A stretch of 64,000 nucleotides of DNA from Aquirickettsia sp965229725 (GCA_965229725.1 OZ245923.1:62001-126000), one strand, 5' to 3'; shown: positions 8,650 to 18,136, numbered from the stretch's first letter. The notes: generated from the letters alone by a model not told the origin. A program made the numbers and translations.

Positions 8650-10389
8650 GTGTTGATCGCAGCTATTTTTTTTATAATCAAACTGCAAGCAGCAATTTGC
8701 GCGCAAGAATCTCCTGTTACTTATAAATTTTCATATTTTGATAATGATAAAATATTGGCAAGGCTGGAGTTTAATTCTAAGAATTCCGTTATTACAAAGA
8801 TATACCTCCCTATATTTAGCGCAGCTCAATCAATCAATGGAAGTAGTAATTTTACTATAAGAGCTACTTACGGCTCTGTAAAGTTCAAAGACAATAAATC
8901 AATAGAAAGCTGCCCTACTACAAGCTCAATTTATTGCAGAGAATTTACAATTTCACATATTCCTAATACAACAATAATAGTTGAATATTTAATATCTAAT
9001 TCTGTCAACACAGTTGTTGACCAAAATGAAGGAGCTATAGTTAATGGTCAATCGCTATTTATTTTACCTATAATAGACAAAATTCTTCCAGAAAAAATTA
9101 ATATAGATTTTTCAGGATTAAAGGCAAAGGTTGCAAAAATAATTGGCTCTAAATTCATAGGTAACATAAATCATATAGAACAATTTAACGCCAATTCGTT
9201 AATTTCAAATTGGTACTATTTTGGTAAGTATGATGTCCAACGTAAAACATATAGTGAATTGCCCTACCTTAGCATTGTAAGTATTGGAGCATCTGATAAG
9301 TTACTAAAATTAACACTTAAAATAGCTAAAAATAATCAAAAATTTATCGACTATATTAATGGATATAGTGATAGAAAAAATAAAACAATTATTCTTTACA
9401 ATATAGATGGCCATGATTTACAAAAATTACAGAATTCAGGTTATGCCCAAGAAAGGGAAAAAGAGAATGTTTTTTTTATAAAGTTTAGTAATGCGAATAA
9501 AGATGTTATTACAGCAAAAACGATATCACATGAATATTTACACCAATTGTTTAACGATTCATTTCGTGTCAATTTTGGACCTACTCCCTACCTGCAATGG
9601 GAACATTTTTGGTTTAATGAAGGATTTACAGATTACTATGCTTCATTACTTAATCTTGAGGCTAAAATAATAACATTAGATGAGTATATAAAATCAATAA
9701 ATTCTGATATTGAATTTTATTATGAGTATATATGGACTCTACAAGAGCTCTTAATAGCCAATAATGCATATTTGCCCAATCCTATAACAAAAATCAGTGA
9801 ATTTTTAACAGAACCTGGAGAATATATTGAAGAGAGAGTGCCTTATATAATTGGCAGACTAATAGCCAATAACATAGATAATATTATACAAGCAAAAACA
9901 AATAATAGATATGATTTAAAGGAGCTGTTAAAAATAGTAAAAAGATCATGTGGTAATATGAAATGCGTTGTAGATAAAAATAAAATTTTATCTGCTTATC
10001 AAGTCTTAGTTCGGAATAATAATGCTAGATGGATAAATAATTACTTGTTGAAATACTGTGATAAATTTGAAAGGTTAAAATTTGTAGGTAAAATGGCTAA
10101 AAATACTGTTACTCTAGATAGTAAATATCATGAAATAACAAATTTAGGTTTTGATTATAGCGAAACTTTGCTTGCAGGGGGTATAGTACAGGGTGTTATA
10201 CAGGATAGCAATGCATATGCTGCAGGCTTAAGAAATGGTAATAAAATAAAGGAATTTAAATTTGATTATGAAAAAATATGTGTCGATATAGAGGAAAGCA
10301 ACGGAAGAGAAAAGCTATTGTGCTACAATAGTAAGTCAATTTTAAAAATTCCAATGTATATTAGAAAAAATGATATTTCGATTAACTGA
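8650..10389 (+). CDS. M61-type (glycyl aminopeptidase-like) zinc peptidase with PDZ domain
   Basis: A predicted exported metallopeptidase. Residues 1-18 form a hydrophobic signal sequence ending near AAICAQE. H294-E-Y-L-H298 plus the downstream E324 in WFNEGFTDYY give the HExxH...E zinc site of M1/M61 gluzincins; the length (579) and a C-terminal PDZ-like stretch (about 490-560, AAGLRNGNKI) fit family M61. The start is GTG 8650 behind an AAGGAGC ribosome-binding site. The stop overlaps the next gene, a trypsin-like protease, by 20 bp, so the two are probably translated together and act in the same envelope compartment. The substrate is unknown. Confidence 0.8.
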   Translation: MLIAAIFFIIKLQAAICAQESPVTYKFSYFDNDKILARLEFNSKNSVITKIYLPIFSAAQSINGSSNFTIRATYGSVKFKDNKSIESCPTTSSIYCREFTISHIPNTTIIVEYLISNSVNTVVDQNEGAIVNGQSLFILPIIDKILPEKINIDFSGLKAKVAKIIGSKFIGNINHIEQFNANSLISNWYYFGKYDVQRKTYSELPYLSIVSIGASDKLLKLTLKIAKNNQKFIDYINGYSDRKNKTIILYNIDGHDLQKLQNSGYAQEREKENVFFIKFSNANKDVITAKTISHEYLHQLFNDSFRVNFGPTPYLQWEHFWFNEGFTDYYASLLNLEAKIITLDEYIKSINSDIEFYYEYIWTLQELLIANNAYLPNPITKISEFLTEPGEYIEERVPYIIGRLIANNIDNIIQAKTNNRYDLKELLKIVKRSCGNMKCVVDKNKILSAYQVLVRNNNARWINNYLLKYCDKFERLKFVGKMAKNTVTLDSKYHEITNLGFDYSETLLAGGIVQGVIQDSNAYAAGLRNGNKIKEFKFDYEKICVDIEESNGREKLLCYNSKSILKIPMYIRKNDISIN

Positions 10390-11818
10390 TAAATATGATC
10401 TAGTTAATAGCGTATGTCCAATACTAGAGGATTCTGTAATTCAGTATGTTAGCAAAGCTTTAGTGTCAATAGAGGTGTACATAAGTATTTCAATTAACAA
10501 GCCAAACTTTAATTATTATGCCAAAGGAAATGGATTTATAGCGAATAGAGAAAAAGGGTTAATAATCACCAATAAACATATTGTTAATACTGAAAATATT
10601 CAAAAAATTTGGGTAAAATTTTGCACTTCTGATGTAGTAAAAGCGAAAATAATATATTCTGATCCTGAGCATGATTTTACAATTATATCAGCATCTATTC
10701 CAGATAATGTCTCAGAGTTGGAGCTAGAGTCCTTCGTGAAGAGTAACATCATAAACAGTAGCCTTGTGTATTCATTAAATAACGAAAATATTTTTTATAC
10801 AGGTAAAATTATTAGTTACGAAAGCAAAGGAATATATTTTTCGCAATCAATTGTCATAGATTTTGATACCAAACCAGGTGATAGCGGCGCTCCACTCTTG
10901 AATAGCGCAAACAAAGTTATAGGGATCTTATTTGCAAGCTCATCAATGAATGCAGTTGCGTTAATATCTGATTATATAATTGATGCTCTAACTTATTTAA
11001 CAAACGCAAGGTTACCTGAAAGGAAAAGTGCTGGCATCTTATTCGACTACTGTAAATTTGAAGATATGATTAAAATAGATCAAGTAAAAAAGGGAGTATT
11101 ATGTAATCATGAGTATGTTATATGCGTTAGAAAAAAAATATCTGTACCAGAAATAGAAAATAAATTTCAATTACTAGATGTTGTGGATTTAGTTAATGGA
11201 AAAAAAATAAGTGATATTTATTTGCTACAAAAAATAATTAATGAAATTGAAGATATACAAATAAATATTTGGAGAAATGGAAAGGTTTTTAGTATTATGC
11301 CGGAAAGATTTAACTTATTCTCTTATCAAATAAAATCATATTTTTACATAGATGAAGCAGTAATATATCCGCCCGGAATTTTTACTCATTTAATTACAGG
11401 AGCACCCTTAGACAAGCTTTTTATACTATCTTTAAACAAAACAAGTGCTCTTTTTACAATACATAATTCTTCCTTAATCAACATAGGTGGTTATTGCATC
11501 AATACTATACAAGATTTAAGAGATCACGCAGAAGAATTTTTAGGTAAAAAAGATTTTTTAGTACTAAGTGCACCACATATGCCTAAATACTCATATAATA
11601 ACAATATTATAACAAATCAAAATATAGAAGCGAACATTGTACATATTGAAAATTTCATTGCAGCAATAATTTTTGAACTCTCTCGGAATTTTGATGAAGA
11701 TTCAGGGCATTATGTATACACGTGGAAAGAATATAAATTGGAGGAGCAAGTTGGTCTTCCAGTATCTATTGAAGAAAATGTTGAAATGGCAGTTCACACT
11801 ATGGAAGTAAGAGATTAG
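10370..11818 (+). CDS. HtrA/Deg-like trypsin-fold protease
   Basis: A serine protease of the chymotrypsin fold. The triad is visible: H70 in ITNKHIV, D102 in DPEHDFTII and S172 in KPGDSGAPLL. A PDZ-like region follows (about 260-310, LLDVVDLVNGKKISD), then about 170 unassigned residues. No signal peptide is evident at the chosen ATG, which lies inside the end of the M61-type gene; the protein is therefore cytoplasmic or exported by another route. HtrA proteins degrade or refold damaged envelope proteins. The overlap with the upstream peptidase gene argues for one proteolytic unit. Confidence 0.78.
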   Translation: MIFRLTDKYDLVNSVCPILEDSVIQYVSKALVSIEVYISISINKPNFNYYAKGNGFIANREKGLIITNKHIVNTENIQKIWVKFCTSDVVKAKIIYSDPEHDFTIISASIPDNVSELELESFVKSNIINSSLVYSLNNENIFYTGKIISYESKGIYFSQSIVIDFDTKPGDSGAPLLNSANKVIGILFASSSMNAVALISDYIIDALTYLTNARLPERKSAGILFDYCKFEDMIKIDQVKKGVLCNHEYVICVRKKISVPEIENKFQLLDVVDLVNGKKISDIYLLQKIINEIEDIQINIWRNGKVFSIMPERFNLFSYQIKSYFYIDEAVIYPPGIFTHLITGAPLDKLFILSLNKTSALFTIHNSSLINIGGYCINTIQDLRDHAEEFLGKKDFLVLSAPHMPKYSYNNNIITNQNIEANIVHIENFIAAIIFELSRNFDEDSGHYVYTWKEYKLEEQVGLPVSIEENVEMAVHTMEVRD

Positions 11819-12127
11819 GAGGTATTTTACGCGAAAGTCAGGCTCAACTGCGTTTCTAGTTGATAATTGGAGCGCCCTTCAAAGACGCATGATTTGGAGA
11901 GTTAAAGTTAGCAGCTGAAGATTTGAACTGAAAATAAATGCATTGCATTGTCGTGTTTTTAAAATTTAACAGCCCATGATTTTGTGGCCATAAGGTACAT
12001 TGTTGCGCATCTTCTCATTTTATTGGGGAAATCCGCGAACATTGGTGCAAAATTAATACTTTGTATAACCCTCTTGGAAAGCTGAAGGCCTTCATAATTA
12101 GCGCTGCACAGACTATTATGATTGTCC
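11819..12127. other. IS-end-flanked spacer
   Basis: A 309-bp stretch with no supported gene. At 11841-11860 lies GGCTCAACTGCGTTTCTAGT, the exact reverse complement of 12128-12147 at the left end of the IS6-like element. The spacer is thus bracketed by two inverted IS ends, as if a second copy of the element had been lost or this were a non-autonomous derivative. Confidence 0.6.
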
Positions 12128-12918
12128 ACTAGAAACGCAGTTGAGCCAAATTAATTAACTTACACAAAGAAAATGATTGACCCTTCTGGCGGCACTTCTG
12201 AAGGATTTGAAGCCAAGCATTGGTCTAGTTCGTTTCTTTATAAATCTGTGATCACCTTCTATCCTGTTGTTGAGATATTTGTTTTGTCTAATTTCTATTT
12301 TATCTTCTTCAGATAATGGCTTATTAATTGAGTTCAAAGCAGAGGTATTAGAACCACTTTTATCTATATTAACCTTTATAGGGTGTCCACTAGATTTAAT
12401 TGCTTTCTTGAAAAATGCCTTAGCAGCCCTTTTATCTCTTTTTGCTCTTAGCATAAAATCTATAGTATCTCCGTATTTATCAACCGCTCTATACAAATAC
12501 ACCCATTTGCCTTTAACCTTAATATAAGTCTCGTCCATTCTCCAACTACTATTTACTGGCTTTTTTCTTTTTCTAAATTTTCCTTCAAGTATAGGCATAA
12601 ACTTTATCACCCACCTTTGCAAAGTTGCATGATCAATGTTGAGCCCTCTCAACCCACCTATCTCTTCTATTTCTCTATAACTCAAAGAATATCTTCCTTT
12701 CATATACAAAGATGTCATTATTATCTCTGGCCCATATTCATGATTCTTAAAATACTTGAGTAATCTAGGATCTATTTTCAGCATTCCCGCCTCTGTAATT
12801 TATCGTATATTTATTATATTCAACATGATAAAGATTTGCTCGACGCTTTAGAAATGAGAAAATCAAAAAAATCTCCTATATCAACCGATTTGTCATGTTA
12901 GTACAATTGCGTCTGAAA
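12128..12918 (-). mobile_element. IS6-family-like insertion sequence
   Basis: About 790 bp containing one transposase. The left end includes AAACGCAGTTGAGC; the right end on the opposite strand reads AGACGCAATTGTAC, an imperfect inverted repeat with the core ACGCAnTTG. The right end abuts an nrdB fragment that has lost its 5' third or more. Exact ends and target duplication are not resolved. Confidence 0.65.
12155..12784 (-). CDS. IS6 (IS240/IS26-like) transposase
   Basis: A 209-residue DDE transposase. It has the N-terminal helix-turn-helix (SLSYREIEEIGGLRGLNIDH), the first Asp in SWRMDETYIKVKGKW, the second in NIDKSGSN, and the Glu in NNRIEGDHRFIKKRTRPMLG, all in family spacing. The length is slightly short of typical 230-240 residues and the end FLCVS sits next to the element's terminus. 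It appears intact. Confidence 0.85.
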   Translation of the reverse strand: MLKIDPRLLKYFKNHEYGPEIIMTSLYMKGRYSLSYREIEEIGGLRGLNIDHATLQRWVIKFMPILEGKFRKRKKPVNSSWRMDETYIKVKGKWVYLYRAVDKYGDTIDFMLRAKRDKRAAKAFFKKAIKSSGHPIKVNIDKSGSNTSALNSINKPLSEEDKIEIRQNKYLNNRIEGDHRFIKKRTRPMLGFKSFRSAARRVNHFLCVS

Positions 12919-12947
12919 ATATGAGGGAATACCAATGGTAGACCTAT

Positions 12948-13523
12948 ATGCAGCAATTTAATGTTAATTCCAAAGTGGATATGGCAAAAACCCTTGCGGT
13001 ATTTGGTGCGTTCACAGAAGGATTGCAGTTATTTGCTTCATTTGCAATGTTACTTAATTTCCAAAGATTTGGCAAAATGAAAGGGATGGGACAAATAGTT
13101 GCGTGGTCTGTTAGAGATGAAACATTGCATACTTTATCAATAATAAAATTATTCAAGACTTTTATAGATGAAAATAGAGAGATATGGAACGATGACTTAA
13201 AAAACTTTCTATATCAGGCCTGCAGAGATATTGTTCACCATGAGGACGCATTTATTGATCTTGCATTCCAATTTGATGGAGCCATTGAGGGGATGAATGA
13301 GCGTGATATAAAACACTATATAAGGTTTGTGGCGGATAGAAGATTAAATCAATTAGGATTAGAAGGCATATATAAAATACCAAAAAATCCCCTTCCATGG
13401 TTAGATGAAATACTTGATGCTCCAGAGCACACCAATTTTTTTGAGAATAGAGTTACAGAATATGCTAAATCGGCTACAACTGGCTCTTGGGAAGATGCAT
13501 TTATTATTTTTAAAGATAAATAG
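12948..13523 (+). pseudogene. nrdB: Ribonucleotide reductase small subunit, 5'-truncated
   Basis: The C-terminal about 190 residues of class I NrdB (usual length 320-350). It retains the second half of the di-iron site, GAFTEGLQLF and SVRDETLH, but lacks the N-terminal part with the first Glu-x-x-His ligands and the radical tyrosine. A TAG at 12939 stops the frame just upstream and the IS6-like right end lies next to it, so the 5' part was removed by insertion or deletion. It cannot form an active subunit alone; an intact nrdB must exist elsewhere or its function is lost. Confidence 0.88.
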
Positions 13524-13591
13524 AGCGCTAAAAATAAAACGTAGGGTTGGCTCAGTTATACGATTTGTTTTTAAGCAACAAATGGACAAAG

Positions 13592-14458
13592 TTAATTTTT
13601 TTTATAAAAAAGTGGTATTGTGCCAATTATAATAATAAAAGAGCCTAAAATAGTTAAATAACCGACTTTCTCATTAAATACTAAGATACCTAGTATAGCA
13701 GTCATCACTATTCCAGTAAAATGAATTGGCATTAATAAAGATAAATCGGCTCTCTTGAAAGCATGAAATGCACAGAATGAGCTAAGTGCAAAGGTTAATG
13801 AGATCAAAACTATGAAGAACCCATCACTCACTAGCATAAGCCTCTTCCAATAAAGCGCAGCTGGAAAGAATGTGTAAATCAAAGAAAAAAAAGATAGATA
13901 AAACATTTGTTCAATAGTTTTTCCAGATGTAATTTTTTTTGTGATATTATTGAATATTCCGAAGCAAAGTGCAGCAAGGAGTGCGGCAAAAGAAGGTATA
14001 GAGAATTCAATGTTTGAGGGATGAAGTAAGATTATGGCACCAGCAAAAGTAATTAAAAATGCTACTATCTTTTTTGTATCTATTGCCTCCTTAAAGAAAA
14101 ATACAGCGAGTAGGGAAGTTAAAAGTGGATCAATAGCAATAATCGCTCTTGTCTCAGTTATAGGCATATTAGATAGAGAATAAAAAAATAATAGAAAACC
14201 GCCAAATCCAAATATTGATCTTAAAAAATGGTACTTGATATTGTTTGTTGATATCTTTAATAAACTTTTTTTACTAAAAAATGAAATGCATAGTAAGCTA
14301 GAACATATTATGAAGTTATACAAAAATATTATTTGAGTAATATGATAATGATTTTGGATTATTTTTAATAAAATTGAGCTAGTTGATAGAAAAAAGCAAT
14401 GCATGAACATACAAAGTATCCCAATATTTCTTTGGTTAAAATTTCTATTAGCTGGCAT
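13592..14458 (-). CDS. EamA/DMT-family transporter
   Basis: A 288-residue inner-membrane protein with about ten hydrophobic helices in two EamA repeats; the first includes PITETRAIIAIDPLLTSLLA and the second DLSLLMPIHFTGIVMTAILG. The family exports or imports metabolites; in Rickettsia a related EamA protein imports S-adenosylmethionine, but that substrate is not demonstrable here. ATG at 14458; the gene converges with the nrdB fragment and separates it from the GC-richer photolyase operon. Confidence 0.82.
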   Translation of the reverse strand: MPANRNFNQRNIGILCMFMHCFFLSTSSILLKIIQNHYHITQIIFLYNFIICSSLLCISFFSKKSLLKISTNNIKYHFLRSIFGFGGFLLFFYSLSNMPITETRAIIAIDPLLTSLLAVFFFKEAIDTKKIVAFLITFAGAIILLHPSNIEFSIPSFAALLAALCFGIFNNITKKITSGKTIEQMFYLSFFSLIYTFFPAALYWKRLMLVSDGFFIVLISLTFALSSFCAFHAFKRADLSLLMPIHFTGIVMTAILGILVFNEKVGYLTILGSFIIIIGTIPLFYKKN

Positions 14459-14560
14459 ATGTATGTTTTAAATTTGTAAATGTGTAATCTTAACATCAAT
14501 TAGTATGAATTACTATTAGTTAAGTAAGACACTCCTATTACTGGGAATATACAGTGATGA

Positions 14561-14683
14561 TTAAAGGGCGCTTGATTGTAGTGCACAGCGGTAATCTAAA
14601 AATGTTAATCTGTCACTGCCTCGTGGAGTCCACGTACTGAATAGGCTCCGAAGGTCTCCAAATGCTCCCCAAATTAATATCAT
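14561..14683 (-). CDS. Small ORF at end of photolyase operon
   Basis: A 40-codon frame whose ATG overlaps the TGA of the DCC gene (ATGA), the same coupling used throughout this operon. It begins MILIWGAFGDLRSLFSTWTP. No family is recognised. It may be a complete small gene or the truncated start of a longer gene in the donor cassette, cut at the transition to AT-rich host DNA. Confidence 0.4.
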   Translation of the reverse strand: MILIWGAFGDLRSLFSTWTPRGSDRLTFLDYRCALQSSAL

Positions 14684-15057
14684 AGCGACTTCTCCTGCTT
14701 TACTGCCAGCTGGCAGTGCTCAAGTCTTTTAAAACGCCAGTTGGCAAATACCGTATAGGCTATGTTAGCAATTTGGTGGATAGCTGGCAATCTAACAAAA
14801 GTTGCTAAAAACCGCCACTGCTTTAATTGCATCCAGATTAGAATGAAAGCATCCACGCCCACATGCATCAGACCCTTTTCATCTTTTGCATGTAATAGTT
14901 TTAGCCCCTCAGTAAGAGATATCCCTTCTTTTTTAAGTGCATCAGCAGACTTTGTAATGTCCTGCCAATCGAAAATGTCATTCGGAGCAATCTTGCGATA
15001 ATAATTAATTTCCTTTGAACATAGGCCGCATTTTCCATCGTAAAATACTGTAATCAT
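14680..15057 (-). CDS. DCC-family (DUF393) thiol oxidoreductase-like protein
   Basis: A 125-residue protein with the family-defining YDGKCGLC motif at the N-terminus (C10 and C13) and thioredoxin-like spacing, followed by a hydrophobic segment with MHVGVDAFILIWMQL and a C-terminal ANWRFKRL. DCC proteins are putative thiol-disulfide oxidoreductases often encoded beside photolyases in free-living proteobacteria. It is the second-to-last gene of the overlapping operon; its start is 1 base after the DUF2256 frame. Intact. Confidence 0.85.
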   Translation of the reverse strand: MITVFYDGKCGLCSKEINYYRKIAPNDIFDWQDITKSADALKKEGISLTEGLKLLHAKDEKGLMHVGVDAFILIWMQLKQWRFLATFVRLPAIHQIANIAYTVFANWRFKRLEHCQLAVKQEKSL

Positions 15058-15058
15058 A

Positions 15059-15198
15059 TTATTTCTTATATTTATTACTACTACATCTTTTGGAACAATA
15101 TTTTACCTCATTCCAATCTTTTGACCATTTTTTCGCCATAAAAAAGCCTTTTCACAAACAGTACATATTCTAGTGGGTAAGTCAGATTTCTTTTTCAT
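15059..15198 (-). pseudogene. DUF2256 zinc-ribbon-like small protein, frameshifted
   Basis: From ATG 15198 the frame reads KKKSDLPTRICTVCEKAF then leaves the family sequence at a run of six A (plus strand T6, 15128-15133). One extra A would restore WRKKWSKDWNEVKYCSKRC, the DUF2256 signature with paired CxxC-type cysteines, ending at TAA 15061-15059. As given, the product stops early. DUF2256 genes commonly neighbour photolyases. Its ATG overlaps the TGA of the upstream photolyase gene. It is either a genuine one-base deletion or a homopolymer sequencing error. Confidence 0.8.
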
Positions 15199-16718
15199 TC
15201 TATATTACTCAAAAATCTTTTGCTATCATTACGAATGGATTTTTGTTTTTCTTCACCCATGCGGTTAAATATCTTGTACATCATCCCAATGCGATGATTG
15301 CCTCGTAACTTTTCACTATTGCGATCCAGAAAATCCCAATAGAGGTAATTAAAAGGGCACGCGTCAGGCCCGTTCTTTTTGGTTACTTTATAGCTACAAT
15401 TTTTACAGTAATCAGACATTTTATTGATGTAGCTGCCACCAGCCGCATAAGGTTTACTAGCAAGATATCCACCATCAGCAAATAAAATCATGCCTGACAC
15501 ATTCGGAAGCTCTACCCATTCATAAGCGTCAGCATAAACAATCAAAAACCATTCATTCACATCTTTGGGATCAATTCCAGCCAGTAATGCAAAATTTCCA
15601 AGTACCATAAGGCGCTGAATATGATGAGCATAAGCGTTTTGTTTTGTCTCAAGAACGCACTGACGCAGGCAGTTCATTTTTGTGTTTGCTGACCAATAAA
15701 AGTCCGGCAGTGATCGTCTGGTTTCAAAAAAATTCGCCTCTGCATAGTCCGGCATTTTTAGCCAGTAAATACCCCTTATATATTCACGCCAACCGATAAT
15801 TTGGCGAATAAACCCTTCTACTGCGTTCAGCGGAGCTTTCTTTTTATGATAGGCTCTTTCTGCTGCTTGAACGCACTCAAGGGGGAGTAGTAAACCACAA
15901 TTCATATAAAAGCTGATATGTGAATGATACATCCAAGGCTCACCCTGAAGCATTGCATCTTGGTAATCACCAAAATGACTTAATCTCTGTTCAATAAATT
16001 GATTTAGAACCTGCAGGGCATCTGTGCGTGTGACGGCAAAATAAAATGGTTCCAAATCACCAAAATGATCGTTAAAACGCTCATAAACCAAGGACATTAC
16101 TTCTTGAGTTATATCATCTATCTCACCGATATAGGGCGAAGGTATGTTGAGCCTATCTTTTGGCGGTTTACGGTTTTCTACATCATAATTCCATTGTTCA
16201 CCAATTGGACCATCATCTTGCATCAAAATGTTGTATTTCTTACGCATTTCACGGTAGAAATATTCCATACGAAGTTGTTTGCGATCTTTCGCCCAGGAGG
16301 CAAATTCATCGGGAGTGCATAAAAAGCGATCATCCTCTCTGATTTCAACAGGGATTCTCAATTCATCTTCCAGGCTGCGTATATGCTTAAGCACGCGATA
16401 TTCACCCGGATGCGTAACAATTATACGATTAAAAGCGTGCTTTTGCAGCAACCGCTTCACTTCACCTTTGAATGATCTTGCGTTTTTGGCATCATCTAGT
16501 TTTGTATATTCAACGCTATAACCATTATATTTAAGCGCTTCAGCAAAATGCCTCATAGCTGAGAATAGAAAAGCAATTTTCTTTTTATGGTGCTTGACGT
16601 ATGTTGCCTCATTGTAAACCTCACACATTAAAATGATATCTGTGTCCGAATCATAGCCTTTAAGGCTTGAGATAGACTCTGATAATTGGTCCCCTAAAAT
16701 AAGTCTTATGCTACTCAT
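15195..16718 (-). CDS. Iron-sulfur (6-4) photolyase family protein (FeS-BCP/PhrB type)
   Basis: A 507-residue deoxyribodipyrimidine-photolyase-related protein. It opens with IRLILGDQLSESISSL, typical of the FeS-BCP group, and has the C-terminal DYCKNCSYKV and GPDACPFNYLYWDF cysteines that with an upstream Cys (LRQCVLE) bind a 4Fe-4S cluster. Conserved WFLIVYADAYEWVELPNVSG and HHIQRLMVLGNFALL line the FAD site. In Agrobacterium this type repairs (6-4) photoproducts using light. ATGA overlaps couple it to the upstream CPD photolyase and the downstream DUF2256 gene. Intact. Confidence 0.9.
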   Translation of the reverse strand: MSSIRLILGDQLSESISSLKGYDSDTDIILMCEVYNEATYVKHHKKKIAFLFSAMRHFAEALKYNGYSVEYTKLDDAKNARSFKGEVKRLLQKHAFNRIIVTHPGEYRVLKHIRSLEDELRIPVEIREDDRFLCTPDEFASWAKDRKQLRMEYFYREMRKKYNILMQDDGPIGEQWNYDVENRKPPKDRLNIPSPYIGEIDDITQEVMSLVYERFNDHFGDLEPFYFAVTRTDALQVLNQFIEQRLSHFGDYQDAMLQGEPWMYHSHISFYMNCGLLLPLECVQAAERAYHKKKAPLNAVEGFIRQIIGWREYIRGIYWLKMPDYAEANFFETRRSLPDFYWSANTKMNCLRQCVLETKQNAYAHHIQRLMVLGNFALLAGIDPKDVNEWFLIVYADAYEWVELPNVSGMILFADGGYLASKPYAAGGSYINKMSDYCKNCSYKVTKKNGPDACPFNYLYWDFLDRNSEKLRGNHRIGMMYKIFNRMGEEKQKSIRNDSKRFLSNIE

Positions 16719-18136
16719 AATACATCTTGTTTTAGCGATTTAAAAGCTATTAGCGCTGACTCGCGTGATTGTTTTAGATCAACAACAGGGTGTGGATAGG
16801 TTGAGCCCAGCTCGATACAGGCTCCTTTTAAAATAAGTGCCGGAGCTTCCCATGGGTTAAAGAGGTATTTATCAGGTAATGCAGCAATTTCCGGGAGATA
16901 TTGGCGCACATATTCACCATCGGTATCAAATCTTTGACCTTGTGTTACAGGGTTGAAAATGCGGAAATACGGTGCTGCATCTGCTCCACATCCGGCAATC
17001 CATTGCCAGCTAGCGCTATTATTAGCAAGGTCAGCATCAATGAGCGTATCCCAGAACCAACGCTCTCCATGATGCCAGTGAAGCCGCAAATTTTTTACTA
17101 AAAATGAGCCAACAATCATCCGAACCCGGTTATGCATATAACCGGTCTGCCATAGTTCGCGCATACCAGCATCTACCATGGGGACACCGGTCTTTCCTGC
17201 TTGCCATGCATTCAAGTTATCTGCATTTTCCACCCATGCAAAAGAATCAAACTTCGATTGCATATTTTTACTCGGCAATTCCGGATTATGATAGAGCTGA
17301 TTATATGAAAACTCACGCCAACCCAACTCGCTACAAAAATGCTCAATATGTTTATCATCGCCAATGCTTCTAACAGCATGCCACAGCTTGTTAGGCGATA
17401 TTTCACCGAAATGCAGATATGGCGACAAACGTGACACATGTGGCTTTGCCGGTAGGTTGCGGCCATCTTTATATGAGAAAAGCCCTTCGTCAATAAAGGT
17501 TTTAAACCGCTTATGAGCACCTACTTCACCAATCTCCCAATGCGGTTCAAGTTGTTCATACCATGGTCTTTTAGGCAATAGATCTAGCGCATCGATGCCT
17601 ATTTGGGTTTGATCAGAAACATAGTTGACATTTTCTGGTTTTGATAATGGAAATCGAGGCTCTTCAGCATTGAAGCAACCATTATGGTAAAATGGAGTAA
17701 ATACTTTATAAGGCGTGCCATCGGCTTTTTTAACATTCCAAGGTTCCCACAATAATGAACCATTACATGTATGAACGTCTATTCCATGTGCTTTTAGATG
17801 TTCTTTGATATATGTGTCACGATGCATGCGCCATGGTTCATAACATCGGTTCCAATACACCGCTTCAACCTCAAAACGCGTAAAAATATCATCCAGAATA
17901 GTTTGCGGATTCCCATGATACACAGATAGTGTATTACCTAGAGATGCGCTTAGAGCTTTCAATGAATGATAAAGCCACCAGCGACTTGCACCACCCATGG
18001 CATAATTTCCTGCATTCATATTATCTAAAATATAGATAGGGAGAATGTTCACGTGTTTTGCAGCTTTCGTTAATGCTGGATTATCGGATAACCTGAGGTC
18101 TTGGCGAAACCAGTGGATGGCAATTTTTTCTTTCAT
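16715..18136 (-). CDS. phrB: Class I CPD photolyase
   Basis: Deoxyribodipyrimidine photolyase of 473 residues that splits cyclobutane pyrimidine dimers with blue light and FADH-. The N-terminal antenna domain starts IHWFRQDLRLSDNPAL; the FAD domain has RLSPYLHFGEISP, YMHNRVRMIVGSFLVKNL and NNSASWQWIAGCGADAAPYF followed by RIFNP, all diagnostic. Its start overlaps the stop of the preceding photolyase gene by 4 bp and its stop overlaps the FeS photolyase start. Codon composition is less AT-rich than the surrounding chromosome, a sign of transfer. Confidence 0.93.
   Translation of the reverse strand: MKEKIAIHWFRQDLRLSDNPALTKAAKHVNILPIYILDNMNAGNYAMGGASRWWLYHSLKALSASLGNTLSVYHGNPQTILDDIFTRFEVEAVYWNRCYEPWRMHRDTYIKEHLKAHGIDVHTCNGSLLWEPWNVKKADGTPYKVFTPFYHNGCFNAEEPRFPLSKPENVNYVSDQTQIGIDALDLLPKRPWYEQLEPHWEIGEVGAHKRFKTFIDEGLFSYKDGRNLPAKPHVSRLSPYLHFGEISPNKLWHAVRSIGDDKHIEHFCSELGWREFSYNQLYHNPELPSKNMQSKFDSFAWVENADNLNAWQAGKTGVPMVDAGMRELWQTGYMHNRVRMIVGSFLVKNLRLHWHHGERWFWDTLIDADLANNSASWQWIAGCGADAAPYFRIFNPVTQGQRFDTDGEYVRQYLPEIAALPDKYLFNPWEAPALILKGACIELGSTYPHPVVDLKQSRESALIAFKSLKQDVL

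Noticed and set aside
11880..12060. tRNA or small RNA in the IS-flanked spacer
   Set aside because: No cloverleaf, anticodon arm or TTCGA loop could be formed by eye.
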